Below are positions 34,071-46,260 of a DNA stretch of 64,000 nucleotides, piece by piece. How positions within the stretch are numbered: position 1 is the stretch's first letter; every line of letters starts with the position of its first letter. Source of the DNA: Phlegmacium glaucopus (Eukaryota > Basidiomycota > Agaricomycetes > Agaricales > Cortinariaceae); the NCBI GenBank assembly GCA_015039465.1, contig MU130549.1, forward strand, positions 288,590 through 352,589, given 5' to 3'. The notes below the pieces were generated by a model, which worked only from the letters and a program-made list of their open reading frames with translations, was not told where the DNA came from and ran no database searches. Position numbers and translations under genes: made by a program.

Positions 34071-36051
34071 ATGACGGCTTCTATACTTACTGTTATCTTT
34101 CAAATTCTATGGGCGGCTCAATGCATTGGTGGCAACCAAATTCGCAATGGAATAGTTCAAACAGGTCCGTTTCCTCAAGTTATGTCTCTTTTAAACTGAC
34201 CAACTTCCAGATGATGTCAAGCCCTACAACGTCCTCATTCTTTGCATCTTTATGGCGTTCATGGCCATCAGCCTACATGTCATGGGAACTCTCGGAGCCG
34301 TTGCGTTCAGTATCAACAATCAAGAAAGGACTACCACAGCTGCAGCCACCTCAGGACTAATAGATGACAGTGACGTAGAAACAGAAACTGAGAATAGAGC
34401 AGGTGCCGCCATCACGCCTAGTAAAGGGAAAGAGACGAGAGGGAACATAGAGATAACAAAGGCGCGGGTCCTAGCTGGGGAGCAGGCTATCGGGAGTAGT
34501 GCCGAGACAGATAAAATAAAGGATCCGGAAGGAGAGAAAACCGTGTCAATATCAACGACTTCCCCATCGATACCTCTGGCTACGCCTGCACCTTCATTAA
34601 TAAACTTGGTTTCTATTCTAGGTATGTTTTCCCTTACATTCTCTCTTCTAAAAAGTCTCATTTTCATACAATTTCCAGGATATGGGTCCCAGGGTACAGT
34701 CGTTTTCCAAGGTTCATTCCAAGGCCGACCCGTAGCCGTCAAACGTCTCCTCCGAGATTTCGTCACTCTAGCTACTCGCGAAGTATCCATCCTTCAACAG
34801 TCCGATGATCATCCTAACGTGATCAGGTATTACTATCAAGAATCACAACTAGATTTTCATTATATTGTGCTTCAGCTGTGTCCGGCTTCGTTGGTTGATA
34901 TCATCGAAATTCGGCGTGGCAGTGAAGGCTTGACTGAGAGTGATAGTAGGAGAGAGGAGTGGAAAGATATAGCGCGGGAGTTTGATCCAAAGAGAGCGAT
35001 GAGGCAGATGACAAGTGGAGTGAGGCATTTACATGGCCTTGGATTAGTTCATCGGGATATCAAACCTCAGAATGTATTGGTCTCTTCTTCTGGGGGACGA
35101 GGTGGAACGGGATACAGGATGCTCATATCCGACTTTGGCCTATGCAAGAAACTAGACATGGATCAAACCAGTTTCCTGCCTACTACGAACGGCGCGATGG
35201 CAGCTGGTACTGTCGGTTGGCGAGCTCCAGAAATATTACTTGGAGAGGCTAAGTTAGATGAACTTTCAACTGGTGAACATAACAGCACCTCCTCCCCCTC
35301 CCCCGGCACAACAGCAACAACTCCAACAACCCGTCTCACCAAAAGCGTTGACATCTTTGCCTTAGGCTGCGTCTTCTACTACATCCTAACAAATGGCGGA
35401 CATCCTTACGGCGACCGTTTTGAACGCGAAGTCAACATTATCAACGACAACAAAGATCTATCCCTTCTTCCTATCAAAGAAGCAACAGAAGCATACGACC
35501 TCATAACCTCCATGTTACATCCACAACCTCCCCAACGTCCAGATATCAAAATATGTCTTCTCCACCCATTTTTCTGGGATCCCGCGAAACGGTTAGGTTT
35601 CTTACAAGATGCTTCGGATAGGTTTGAGGTTATGTGTAGAGATCCGAAGGATGCGGCTTTGATTAGATTAGAAAGGGACGCCGGGAATGTTGTTGGCGAC
35701 GATTGGCATCAGAGGTTGGATACCGTTCTCGTTGAGAATTTAGGAAAATATAGGAAGTATGATGGTAAATCTGTACACGATTTATTGAGGGCTTTGAGAA
35801 ACAAAGTACGTTTTTTTGTCTTCGGGTCTTTTTTTCTATATCATAGTAATTGCTTTCATTTTTAGAAAAATCATTACCAAGACCTCCCAGACAATGTTAA
35901 GGTGAATCTAGGTCCAATGCCGGAAGGTTTCCTTGGGTACTTCACATGTCGATATCCGAAACTGTTCATGCATGTGCATGGAGTTGTGAAAGATACTGGG
36001 TTGCATTGCGAGTCGATGTTCAGGACGTATTTTGAACTGCCAAAACCATAA
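34071..36051 (+). CDS. IRE1-derived copy E: short membrane N-terminus fused to IRE1 kinase and RNase
   Basis: Four exons (34071-34164, 34211-34621, 34679-35805, 35866-36051) give 605 aa in one frame. The first exon of the C/F type is present upstream but frame-shifted, so I use the first in-frame ATG. The protein would then start with two hydrophobic segments (ILTVIFQILWAAQCIG and LILCIFMAFMAISLHVMGTL). The permease-like part ends at AVAFSINNQE and passes directly into the IRE1 linker (LIDDSDVETETENRAG, matching VIDDNEDSEAEVEPENGAG in the parent), a longer linker than in copy C. Kinase motifs are intact: GYGSQGTV, VAVK, HRDIKPQN, DFG, APE. The KEN RNase is complete (KNHYQDLP). Whether the shortened N-terminus is made as drawn is uncertain. 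Confidence 0.75.
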
Positions 36052-38640
36052 ACTGCATCTTCACTCCTTTTTCCTTTTCTTCCTCGCTACTTGCTTTTAA
36101 TGCTTTCCTCCTGCTCTCGATGAAACCCTTGCTTCCCTCCTCATACCACCATTGTCTCTCCAAAAGAAATTGTTTCCTGCTCCAGTTCTTCCTCTGTGCT
36201 CTGTCTGAACCGTACAACTTGTATCGTGTACTCACCTCCATACTAAACCTTTTTTTTTGCTTTCCGTTCGGTCCAAAGACCCTACTATTTTTTTGGTTGT
36301 TTCGGTCTCTTTCTTAGTCCCTCGTTCTGATTTACTGTGCTTTCTTTCGTTGTGTATACCTGTGTACTGGTATTGCTCTCTTATCATTGAATGATGCGTC
36401 TTTTTTCAGTAAAGTAGTGAGTATTACTATTAGTAAGATGAGGATGTGCAGCACGTGATGAACTGCACGAGACGTGCACCCCATCAAAAAACCCAGACGA
36501 GATTCACCCTGAATGAGTGGGGACGAGACTACCATTCCGATCTGAACTATTACCTTTGCTCATCGCGGTCAATCCTGTGATTATTTATATTTTTTTCGAT
36601 GCATGGTTGCTACCCGATTGAGTCCAAAGAGTCTGAAGGCTATTGACTATGGGAGTTTATCATATATGGGGGAGCGGCGCTACCAGATTTGTTGAAAACA
36701 TGATCTAAAAATTTCCGATCCATGATTCTTAGCTGCGAAATAGAAAGTATTCCAAACTTCAATAATTTAGTTACTTACCAAAACTCCGGGAGGGACTTCA
36801 GTTATTAAGTAGCGGATACGCTCGTGTAAATATCGAGCCGTAGTTATCGGAATATTCTTCCTACTTAGGGGTGCACAATAATTATTACACTGCCATTTCT
36901 TTTGCGCATCATATGGACAGATAAAAAGTATAAAAAAAGCTATTGTTCACTTGTATAACATGGGATCCAATCAATTTACCATCGTGTCATAAGTCATGAT
37001 GTACTGAATCCATTTACTCGACGCCAACTTGAACCAAAGGGGTTTGCGCCGCCGTATCAATCATTTTCTGGACTTGTATTATTATGTCACAGAAGGACAA
37101 AGGCTTAGCCCAGACAGATGACTTGTTATGGTTAAGTGATCTAAGCGTGGGAGACGACGAGGGAATTACAGTGTTCACCGCGAACGAACACTTTTACTCC
37201 GCCCCTGAATCGACCATGGTCAGCGAGACCGTGGCTGGTCTAGTTTTCTCTTGGAATAGGGATGGTATCCAGATAATCCGATTTATCGGGAATGAAAATA
37301 TGAACAGGAAATTGGAACATCATGATGCCAGTGTGGGATTACATATACAGGTGGCCGTTATTTTGGAAATGGAAGAACCCTAAGTAGGTCTACAGAATCT
37401 CAACGAAGAGCGCTCGCACTCAAATATTGTAGCAAAGCGTGAAGCTTTGAAGCGCAATTACGGCATTCACTTGAGCCCTCGACTTAGTAAATAATTCCAT
37501 GGGATATCCAAGGGACATCGTGAATCGGGATTTGCTTGGGAAATACTAATGGTTTTGTGTAGTCTTCCAGCAGCTATTATAGGGATCGATGTTCACATGG
37601 GGAAGGGCTGTGTGGTTCTGACGACTCGAGCCGACTTATTCATAAAAATAATGAGCAACCATTTTTGGCAGCTCACCACGGTGACCTCCTGAATGTCAAT
37701 CATCGCCAATTTCAGGGTATAACGGACCAAGGCTGCATGACGGTGTGGAAGTGCATTTCAATTAGAAACTTCCTGCAGTTTTCGAAGGCTGTGGTTGAAC
37801 ATGATGCTGACAAAGTTCAAGTTCTAGCACAGTGCCATGGCTATACTGATGAACACCACCAGAAATATCTTCTTCAGGGTGTTGAAATCACCATGGAAAA
37901 CACAGCCGCGAGGTCGCTAAGCTACTCATTAGGCAAACTCTCTTATCATCTATAGTTATTTGCATATATGTATCTCCAATCTGTTCTACGCGGTACTCTG
38001 CATGCCATGAGCCGTCAATACAAGCACGGCAATCCTAATTACCGGTGAGTTACATACATTTCTCTTACATAACTAGTAAATATGTGCTCATTCGTGCCTA
38101 CTTACCCGTTTCACGTCCAGAATTTCTACACAGGATCGTATGGATAAGAGAAAATAGAGTATTATAAAGAGCAGGATTTAAAGAGCCTGAGGAGGATGGT
38201 CGAATGAAGGGAATGAGTAGATGTAATTGATAATGGCCTTGCGCTTCTGTTTGTTTTCAGTACTTTACACCGATGGACCTTTCAAAAGACAAACTGAATG
38301 ACATATTGTATTCCTCAATCAAAAAAGCCTAAGGGTTAGCAAGTGATGGCATGTCGATTCACATCTACTGCACCAAACCGTAACCGTTTCTAAAAAACGA
38401 ATGTTCATGATACTACGGTCTACAGTAGCCGATTACGGGTACAGTACAGTTATAGGAGATGAGCGCGCCACACTCCGCGCGCATGGGCGCTTGGGCCCCT
38501 GAAGACGATGGAAACGGTAATAAGGAATTTCAAAGACTGTTGATGCGGATGTTCGTTTAAGCCATTAAGGTTCAAATTTCAAATTTCAAATTCCAACTCA
38601 GCGGCCCGATCGGCTTTTTTGAACAGCCTTCACGATAGTA
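36052..38640. other. Gap after copy E, with shared fragments and short frames
   Basis: The first 350 bp resemble IRE1 3' flank. 36630-36800 repeats 33400-33570; 36800-37650 contains pieces of the minus-strand remnant at 29.4 kb. A 99-codon ATG frame at 37084-37383 (MSQKDKGLAQTDDLLWLSDL) and a frame without an ATG start at 37665-37955 are unrecognised; I do not call them as genes. Nothing else is evident to 38640. Confidence 0.4.
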
Positions 38641-38679
38641 CGGGTTCAGTTACAAGATTTATAGTTGGTGGGACCAAAC

Positions 38680-39087
38680 AGGACCCCCGAAAGCCCTCTA
38701 GGAGGTAGTCTCAAGTCCGCATACAAATGGCCCGCCGCAGGCGGAGCTAGGTACCAGGACCGCATACAAACGGTCACTTTTTGGGCCAGATGTAGGTTCA
38801 AAAGTCCACATACAGACCCACCCATCACCGAAGGTAGGTTTGATAGTCCGCATACGGCATAAGTCCCGGAAGGTCGCCGACTGGGGTGGTTAAAAAAAAA
38901 ATTGGGTATTTTTGCGGATTTTGGAACATTTTTAGGGCTATGTAGGTACAGAAGTCCACATACAAATGGCACCTGACGGAGGTCGGAACAAAAGTCCGCC
39001 TACGAACCGGCCTCGCAGAGCCGAAAAACCGTCCGCATACCGACTTTTTGGCGAAAACCTACCTCACAGGGGGCTTTCGGGGGTCCT
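38680..39087. mobile_element. Intact 408-bp TIR element with 8-bp target duplication
   Basis: Ends are inverted repeats AGGACCCCCGAAAGCCC / GGGGGCTTTCGGGGGTCCT. They are flanked by GACCAAAC on both sides (38672-38679 and 39088-39095). GTCCGCATAC and AAGTCCACATAC motifs repeat inside on both strands. An older, shorter copy is at 29966-30300. No coding capacity. The 8-bp duplication fits hAT-type transposition, but the terminal sequence is not the one at 13229. Confidence 0.85.
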
Positions 39088-40073
39088 GACCAAACAAACG
39101 AGGCTCCACGCAATCCGAGCGGAATGTGTGGGGTAAAAGTACTGACCATTGTTCGCATCTGATTTTTCCTCTTACTTCGGTATTTTACTTAATCCTTCTG
39201 AACCATCTGATAGGTTTTCTCATCGTAGTTGGTGAATGAATTACAAGACGCTGGAACCATGGTTATTAATCGCAATGGCAGTGCATAATTGTGCCGGGAA
39301 TTGACTAAGTAATGACTTTCAGGTGGTCGGTGAGCGGGACCTTTAAAGCTCTTGGGCATAACATATTCCTACTGATATCCTGTGCTTACCGATTTCACGT
39401 AGCCTCATTGTCATCACCCGTCAGACCGGCATGACCTCAACCTTGGAATGGCTTATAGGGCCCTGAAAGCAGTATCACTTGCGGTGGAGGGTTTATCAGT
39501 TATCGTTGGGGTCATGACTATGACGGTATATTAGCATAACCGATCATCCAGAACTCGTTGGTCAGCACTGCACAACTGTGCACACACTGCGCATCATTCG
39601 CATCATTCGCATCACTTTAGAGTGGCCACCAATCTCCACCAATACTATTACAATGGCACGGATACGGTGTTCTCAATACTTTAGATCAGTTGTTCGATTT
39701 AGAAACACATAATGGAACGAGCCGCAGGGTGTACATGCCTCGCTATTCTCAAGAAGATTGTTTAGTGTTTACACAAAAGCATGTATTTTATGCACCGTTA
39801 CAGGCAGACAGGGAATAGCCGTGGTGAATTAAAAAGAGATCGGGGATGGCGGGGATACATCTGCGAAACGGATTCACAACTTGAAATATGGGACCGTACC
39901 TATCGGATCCAGAGTATCCTTTGTAAGTTCAAGTTCACGTTCGCGTATCAATCACTTCTGAGTCATATTATATCGGAACATATGTCATAGAAAACAGGGG
40001 TTTGGTTGAAGTTTAGCTTACCTAAGTGTGGGAGGTAGCAAGTAAATAATAACGTTTTTGCTTGGTTTTTGTA
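39088..40073. other. Gap with no recognised feature
   Basis: Short unrelated frames only. A small CATCATTCG tandem (three units, about 39592-39616) is present. I see nothing else. Confidence 0.35.
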
Positions 40074-40895
40074 CAGTAGAAGTTTTCATAATGCATAACG
40101 TCATGATGCATAAATCTATTAATGCATAGGTCTGGGGTCGGAACCACCACGGGACGCAGGGAAATGGGGTGCATAATGCATAGGCCCGGAGACCCCAATA
40201 TGCATTATCAGAGTAGGTGGGAATTTTATTTGTACTGATAAATGGCGACAACATAGGGTCGGGAACACCACCAACTGCTTGCAATTTATTAAAATAATGC
40301 CTAACTTAACAGGGTATAGTACTAAGGGTGGAATGACAGAATTTTCCTCATAAAAAGTCGAGCGAACATCATTGATACGAAGTCGAAAATGCGTGCTGGT
40401 CCTGAATCCACCCGTAAACCTCATGCAAAACCAAAACCTTACATACGAAAGCCTAAGGCCCCTGTTACAAAGAATGCTATCATGCATAGTTGCCTGTGGT
40501 GAAGTCATTGAAATTGATAATTCGGACTCGGAGGATGATGATGTTGATGATTTGCCCTCGTGACGTTGAAGCCTCTCTGTGCAAAGCAAGTGAAAAGCTC
40601 GAAAATGTTTGTGCCAGGTATGGAGATGAGAGCTCCTCCATAAAGTTCCCTTGTCAATTGCACAAGTGCATAGCCCATTTGTTGCATGAAGATCTTATTA
40701 GTTCCATCGTTGACCCAGTATTTTACGAAAACATGTTCCTAGCTAGATAGAGACAAGGTTAAGAGTAACGCTGTCGCCCAATTTGTCAATGTGTCACGTA
40801 TGTCACGGTATGTGACACTTTTCGTCCTGCATAAATGTATTAATGCATAACCCAATGGCCGGTCCCGAGGCTATGCAGTATGAGAACTTCTACTG
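40074..40895 (+). mobile_element. TA-flanked pogo-like element, 822 bp, with the tail of a transposase frame
   Basis: Ends CAGTAGAAGTTTTCATA / TATGAGAACTTCTACTG lie between TA dinucleotides (40072-40073, 40896-40897), with ATGCATAA repeats just inside. The plus strand carries GEVIEIDNSDSEDDDVDDL and then, after a one-base frame change near 40560, an alpha-helical tail (SEKLENVCARYGDE, FPCQLHKCIAHLLHEDL). An acidic spacer followed by such a helix is what the C-terminus of many fungal pogo/Fot1-type transposases looks like. The catalytic part is missing, so this is a deletion derivative. Confidence 0.6.
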
Positions 40896-41906
40896 TATTT
40901 AGTTCGTTGATGCGGTAAACTGGTCCTACTTATCCCATATTATGTCTGGCAGGTTGGAAATACACTATCGTTTCTATTTCAAATGTCGGGTTCAAGTTGA
41001 CCAATAAGCCAATCTCAGAAATTCCTTGTGGGGAATTCAGGTGTCATTATCGAGGCAGGTGCTGGTGGCAAGGCATACACAGATTACTATAAACCGTGAC
41101 GCACAGCCATTCGCCTCCATTTACAATTACAGACTATGCCCTGTCTGCGCAGTAACGGATGCTCATAACCGGGCCGAACTGGGATAGTAAATAAAATCCA
41201 TAGATTGGTGGTCACTGAGATCAGTTTTATGTGTCTAAGTAACCTGTTAAATTATAAGCCTTATGAGTGATACGAAATTTTGCGTGGCAAGCGGCCGACG
41301 CTCGGAGATCTTGCGGAGATCTTGGAATCAAGTAGACAATGAAATTGTGTTGAAAGTGGCAAGCAGATATTGTTCTGTTTCCGAGTCCGGACTGGTGGGT
41401 CGAGAATGCCTGCAGCCTAAACTGAGTCCGGCCTTCTCGAATTATTCGTTTAAGCCCATAATAACAGCTCCTGAAAGAGAAAGGAGGACGGGTTCAAACA
41501 TCAAACGAGGGACCCAACACTTCCAAAACCGAAGAGTCAGTCGACGTCATGTATAGCTCTAGTAGGGATTCAAGAGAAAAGAAAGAAAAAATAATTTAGA
41601 GGCAACCAAACCAGCAAGTTATCGAATATTTCAGCCGTACGCTTGATAGACTACGCTCCAGATACGCAACTTGAACTAACCTATTCCAATTTCCCCAAAA
41701 AATCTCAAATCCTGTCCAGATTCTGCCGTCTCTCCAGGATCTATCGTGACAACCGGCCCGGGACAAAGTTCATGGTACGCACACCGCCCTTTATCTTATT
41801 ATATTTGCTATGCATGCCATTTGGGATATAAAGCCTACCACATGATTGCCAATCTGTCCCCCCCCCCCACCCCAAGTCGTTCCGTGAGTGCACAGTTCCC
41901 GTGTTC
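40896..41906. other. Gap upstream of copy F
   Basis: No recognised gene. A C-rich run is at 41860-41869 (CCCCCCCCCC), and about 41770-41906 should hold the promoter of copy F; no clean TATA box like that of copies C and D is seen. Confidence 0.35.
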
Positions 41907-43972
41907 ATGTCTGAAATCAACAACTTATCCATCGCTTTGGTACTCCTCGCCGTCTCAACAATTTTCGTCATACACCCGCTCTCCTTCTATATTCGACTAC
42001 CTATTATCGGACGGACAAGAATGACAATTGGCTCGACGACGGCTTTCACACTTGCTGTTATCCTTCTCTGGCTGTGGGCGCAGGAGGTTCAATGCAATGA
42101 CGCCAGTCAAGATCACGACTCGGATGGAATAGCTGGAACACTGGGAACAGGTCTGTTTCCTGAAGTCTGTGTCTGACTAATTATAACTTTCGATTGCCCA
42201 GATGACATCGAGTCTTACAACATCCTCATCCTCTGTCTCGCTCTGGCGTTCATAGCCATCATTCTCCATGTCACTGGAATTATTGAAACCGCCGCATTCT
42301 GGGTCAACGACCAAGGAGATCAAATATTGTATTGCTACTTTTACGAAGTTCTTCTCGCCACCATCACCACACCTCTTCTTCCTGAAACTCCTCCGCCCTC
42401 CACGCCTGCCACAACCACATTCACCCCAGGAGTAACAAACGACGACGACGTGGAAAATGAGTCCAAATACGGCGTAGACGCAGGATGGGATGAAACCGCG
42501 TTGATGCCGTCAACATCCTCGCCTTCGTCTTCATTGACTCTATCAGATACGGTTCTAGGTATCTTGTCCCTCCTCATTCTCAAAACAAAGAAGTTCTCAT
42601 CGTTTCTCCAGGCTTCGGTTCATACGGCACAGTTCTCTACGAAGGTTCATTCCAAGGCCGACCCGTAGCTATCAAACGTCTCCTCCGAGATTTCGTCACC
42701 ATAGCCACTCGCGAGGTATCCATTCTCCAACAATCCGATGATCATCCTAATGTGATCAGGTATTATTATCACGAATCGCGAGACAATTTTATATATATTG
42801 CGCTTGAGTTGTGTCCTGCTTCGTTGGCCGATATTATCGAGAATCCGAGTGCAGGTTTGTGTGGTAGGAGAGAGGAGATTGTGCGGGGGTTTGATCCGAA
42901 GAGGGCGATGAAGCAGATAGCAAGTGGGTTGATGCATTTACATGGACTTGGGTTGATTCATTGAGATATCAAACCCCAGAATATTTTGATCTCTTCTTCT
43001 GGATACAAGATGCTCATATCCGACTTTGGCCTATGCAAGAAACTAAACGCGGGCCAGACGAGTTTCGTACCTACCGCCAATGGTGGCAAGGCACCTGGGA
43101 CCGTAGGCTGGCGAGCTCCGGAAATTCTACGCGGGGATGTTAAATTGGATGAGCTTCCGACTGGTAATGATTCCACGTCCTCTCGGGGCAGCGTAGCTAC
43201 CGTCAACGGCGGCGCCTACTCTTCTGGCACAATATCCCCAAAAACCCGTCTAACAAAAAGCATTGACATCTTTGCTTTAGGCTGCCTCTTCTACTACATC
43301 CTCACGAAAGGTGGTCACCCATACGGGTATCATTTCGAACGTGAGGTCAATATCGTAAGAGACGACAAACGTCTCTTCCTCTATCGTTCTGCCGAAGATT
43401 CAACAGAAGCCATCGACCTCATAACTGCCATGCTCCATCCACAACCTTCGCAACGTCCAAATACCAGAAAATGTCTCCTTCATCCATTTTTCTGGGATCC
43501 ATTGAAACGCTTGGGGTTCCTGCAAGATGTGTCGGATCGCTTTGGCTCTTTGTGTAGAGATCCGATTCATCCGACTTTGACTAGATTGGAGAGAGGTGCG
43601 CGGAGTATTGTTGGAATGGATTGGCATCAGAGATTGGATAAGACATTCGTTGAGACTTTGAGAGAGCATAGGAAGTATGATGGAACATCTGTGCGGGATT
43701 TGTTGAGGGCTTTGAGAAATAAGGTATTCAAATCATTCTTGTTCCCACCACATTTTGTTGATTCTATTTTATTTTTGCATCATTAGAAACACCACTATCA
43801 AGACCTCCCAGCCGACGTCCAACGGAACCTAGGTTCAATACCCGACGGTTTTCTTAGATATTTCACACGTCGATTTCCGACATTGTTCATGCATGTATAT
43901 GGGGTGGTTAACGACACTAGGTTGGATCGCGAATCGATGTTCAAGACGTACTTTGAACTGCCAGAATCATAA
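41907..43972 (+). pseudogene. IRE1-derived copy F: permease-like/kinase-RNase fusion with a stop in the HRD motif
   Basis: Exons 41907-42150, 42202-42558, 42612-43723 and 43787-43972 total 633 codons in one frame. The only interruption is TGA at 42962-42964. The stop replaces the Arg of HRD (HLHGLGLIH, stop, DIKPQNIL); the parent reads CGA there, so a single C-to-T change explains it. The permease-like segment (MSEINNLSIALVLLAVSTIF, then PIIGRTRMTIG, then GIIETAAFWVNDQG) passes into an IRE1 linker that starts earlier than in copy C (LLPETPPPSTPATTT). Kinase loop GFGSYGTV, AIK, DFG and APE are intact. The RNase keeps the parental KHHYQDLP. The truncated product would end before the catalytic loop. 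It looks a recently disabled gene unless the stop is a sequencing error or is read through. Confidence 0.85.
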
Positions 43973-44793
43973 ACTGGATCTCCACTTTATTCTACGCGCC
44001 TTGCGCCTTGCTCCCCTTGCTCCCCTTGCTTTCCTCGCTATTCTTTGTTTTTTTGTTATTCCTTCTGTTCTCGCTGCAATTCCGGCCCTCCTCCTTGCGT
44101 CCCTCATCTTGCTCCCAGGTTCTCTTCTCTCCCCTTTTCTGCGATTTTACGCCCTTTGCCTCAAATCTACCCAAATCCTCGCTGAACTCACAACCACCAT
44201 TCCGATCACCACCCACCCTTTGCATGTTATTTATATCACGCACTCGCCAACGAACTTGAACAAACCTATCTATCCATCCCCATTTATCTGTATCATTAAT
44301 CCAATAACCAAAAGGTGTATCTTGTACTAACCACATATCTACTTTTTGTCCTTCCTTCTTCTTTAGACCAAGACCAAAGACTTAAACGTTGCTTTGGTTA
44401 CTTGGTTTCTTATCCACCTCTTTGAGATAGATATTACCTATTTATCACGTGTTTACTAGCTAGTGGTAACGTTTCTGTACTTCAATCCATAATACGTTCT
44501 TTCATGATAGATCAAGTGTTATAAATGATAAGATAAAAGATAAGACTTACATATCACAAACCCTCCATGACCGTACGGTTATGAGCATGAGAAGCAAGAT
44601 CCAACAACCTTGCGGCGCGTTGTCCTCAGGTCCGGCGACGTACTCATTTAGGTGAAAGTAATGGTAATGGTAATAATATATGGTTACATACATAATAACT
44701 CAGTCCGTAGGTGCTGGCGTAGTGAATTTGACCCCATCACTGTTCAAGATTCTCTGGTGAAGGCTCTTGATAGATCACTAAGGCGGCGTTGAA
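43973..44793. other. Gap between the IRE1-derived array and the P450 array
   Basis: The first 400 bp are weakly similar to the IRE1 3' flank (pyrimidine-rich, CTTGTACTAACCACATATC). After that I see no feature up to the first P450-associated unit. Confidence 0.4.
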
Positions 44794-46102
44794 GATGGTC
44801 CAGGTTCCGCGGACTCTCCACTTTCTAAACACCAAACTACCGGAGACACCTCTCGAAACAACCTCAATCCAGATTTTTTACCTATTGGAACCAGGATTTA
44901 TCGAACGTAGCAATTTCTCGCGCCAACAGACGCCTCAAGATTTCGAACCCACGATGCATCCGGCATATATCGGGCGGGGGCCCAGGAACGCAATAAACAG
45001 ACGAACTCGAAGGCGTGGACGCGGATGAGGACGAGGGCGAGGACGAAGACGATGAGGGTGGGGGGACCAGCTGGGTGTCAACGTCGAGTTGAACCATGGT
45101 TGACACAAATGCTGCGTTGGTTCTCGACGAGCAGCAGCACCAGGAAGAAGAGTACATCGTATCCGACGAGGCTAAGATACCAAGATCTTCCGCCTCCTCG
45201 AGTGTAGAGACCGACACCCAGACTGGTATCCACATGCAGGCAGATTACCTAGAAGGCCTCGGTTTCTCCATGTCTTTTCGAAGCCACTTTTTTCAATGTT
45301 GATTCTCGGTCGATATGCTCGCTTCATTCACTGGGACAGACGGGGTCATTTGCCGATTCGAATACACCAAGTACCCAATGCTCATCTTCCATTTCTATCT
45401 GCGCTATGGTTAACTCACACTGGTTCCGAGAGGGTTCGACTCCAGGTTGAGTTATACAAGAAATGTCTTCCATAGTCCGTGTTATCACCAACTCACTTGG
45501 TATGGTGGTGCAAAGTTTAAGCGTGGTGACATTCCCTCTCTTTTGGGGGGTTCTTTCCGATGGAGAAGTGCTCATATGCCTCAGCCTACACAATGGCAAT
45601 GCGCGGCCAGACAACATGTTTCCTCAAGCGACGGTTCAGCCGCAGGAGCACTTCCAACACCTCCAGCTACACAGCAACCACCCAACGATACAGGTATATT
45701 CAAGCCACTTTAATTATTTACTTCTTAAGGTCTGACAATTAATTAACAGGATTTGACAGATAACACGGCAATGCAGAGCAGACCCAACAGCAGCAAGATG
45801 GCGTTGAACAAAACAGGAATGGCCCTTTGATGCGGGGTAAGGATCTCAAATGCTCACCTTTTATGTTGGTTCTCATACTGTTTACATTTAGGTCCAACAC
45901 AAGGACGGAAATGGAGAAGCAGAGCATCACATGAACGACCCCCATTGTGATGGTATGTTTGTGTTGTGTTTATTGTAAAGCAACCTGTTACCGATAATGG
46001 GCTTTCAGGATCTCAGCCTCGAAGGGTGCAACTGCAGCAGCACCCACAACGCCGTCAGCCTTATGTTGGACCTCCCCAATTCCATGATCTATGTTAGCCA
46101 AA
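44794..46102 (+). pseudogene. P450-associated unit, copy 1: decayed gene with a Gln-rich C-terminus
   Basis: Recurs upstream of all three P450 genes. Readable pieces in order: VQVPRTLHFLNTKLPE; an acidic Asp/Glu-rich part; VDTNAALVLDEQQHQEEEY; EVLICLSLHNGNARPDNMF; then, across two introns, NAEQTQQQQDGVEQNRNGPL, GPTQDGNGEAEHHMND and QPRRVQLQQHPQRRQPYVG, ending at a stop near 46096. The pieces lie in different frames and no single spliced model stays open, so I call it broken. No family is recognised. The C-terminal part is the best preserved between copies 1 and 2. Confidence 0.5.
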
Positions 46103-46260
46103 CGACTTGCAGGGCAACTCGTGAGTATTGATAATATATATTTACCCAGTCTCACATCTCGCATGCTAACTTCAAAGAATTGTTGAAGAATTGGGGAAAT
46201 GTGCGACTTTCCGCATCTGCGGCCATGGCCGGCTGTCGTCTGCCGTCGTGCGACTCCAGC

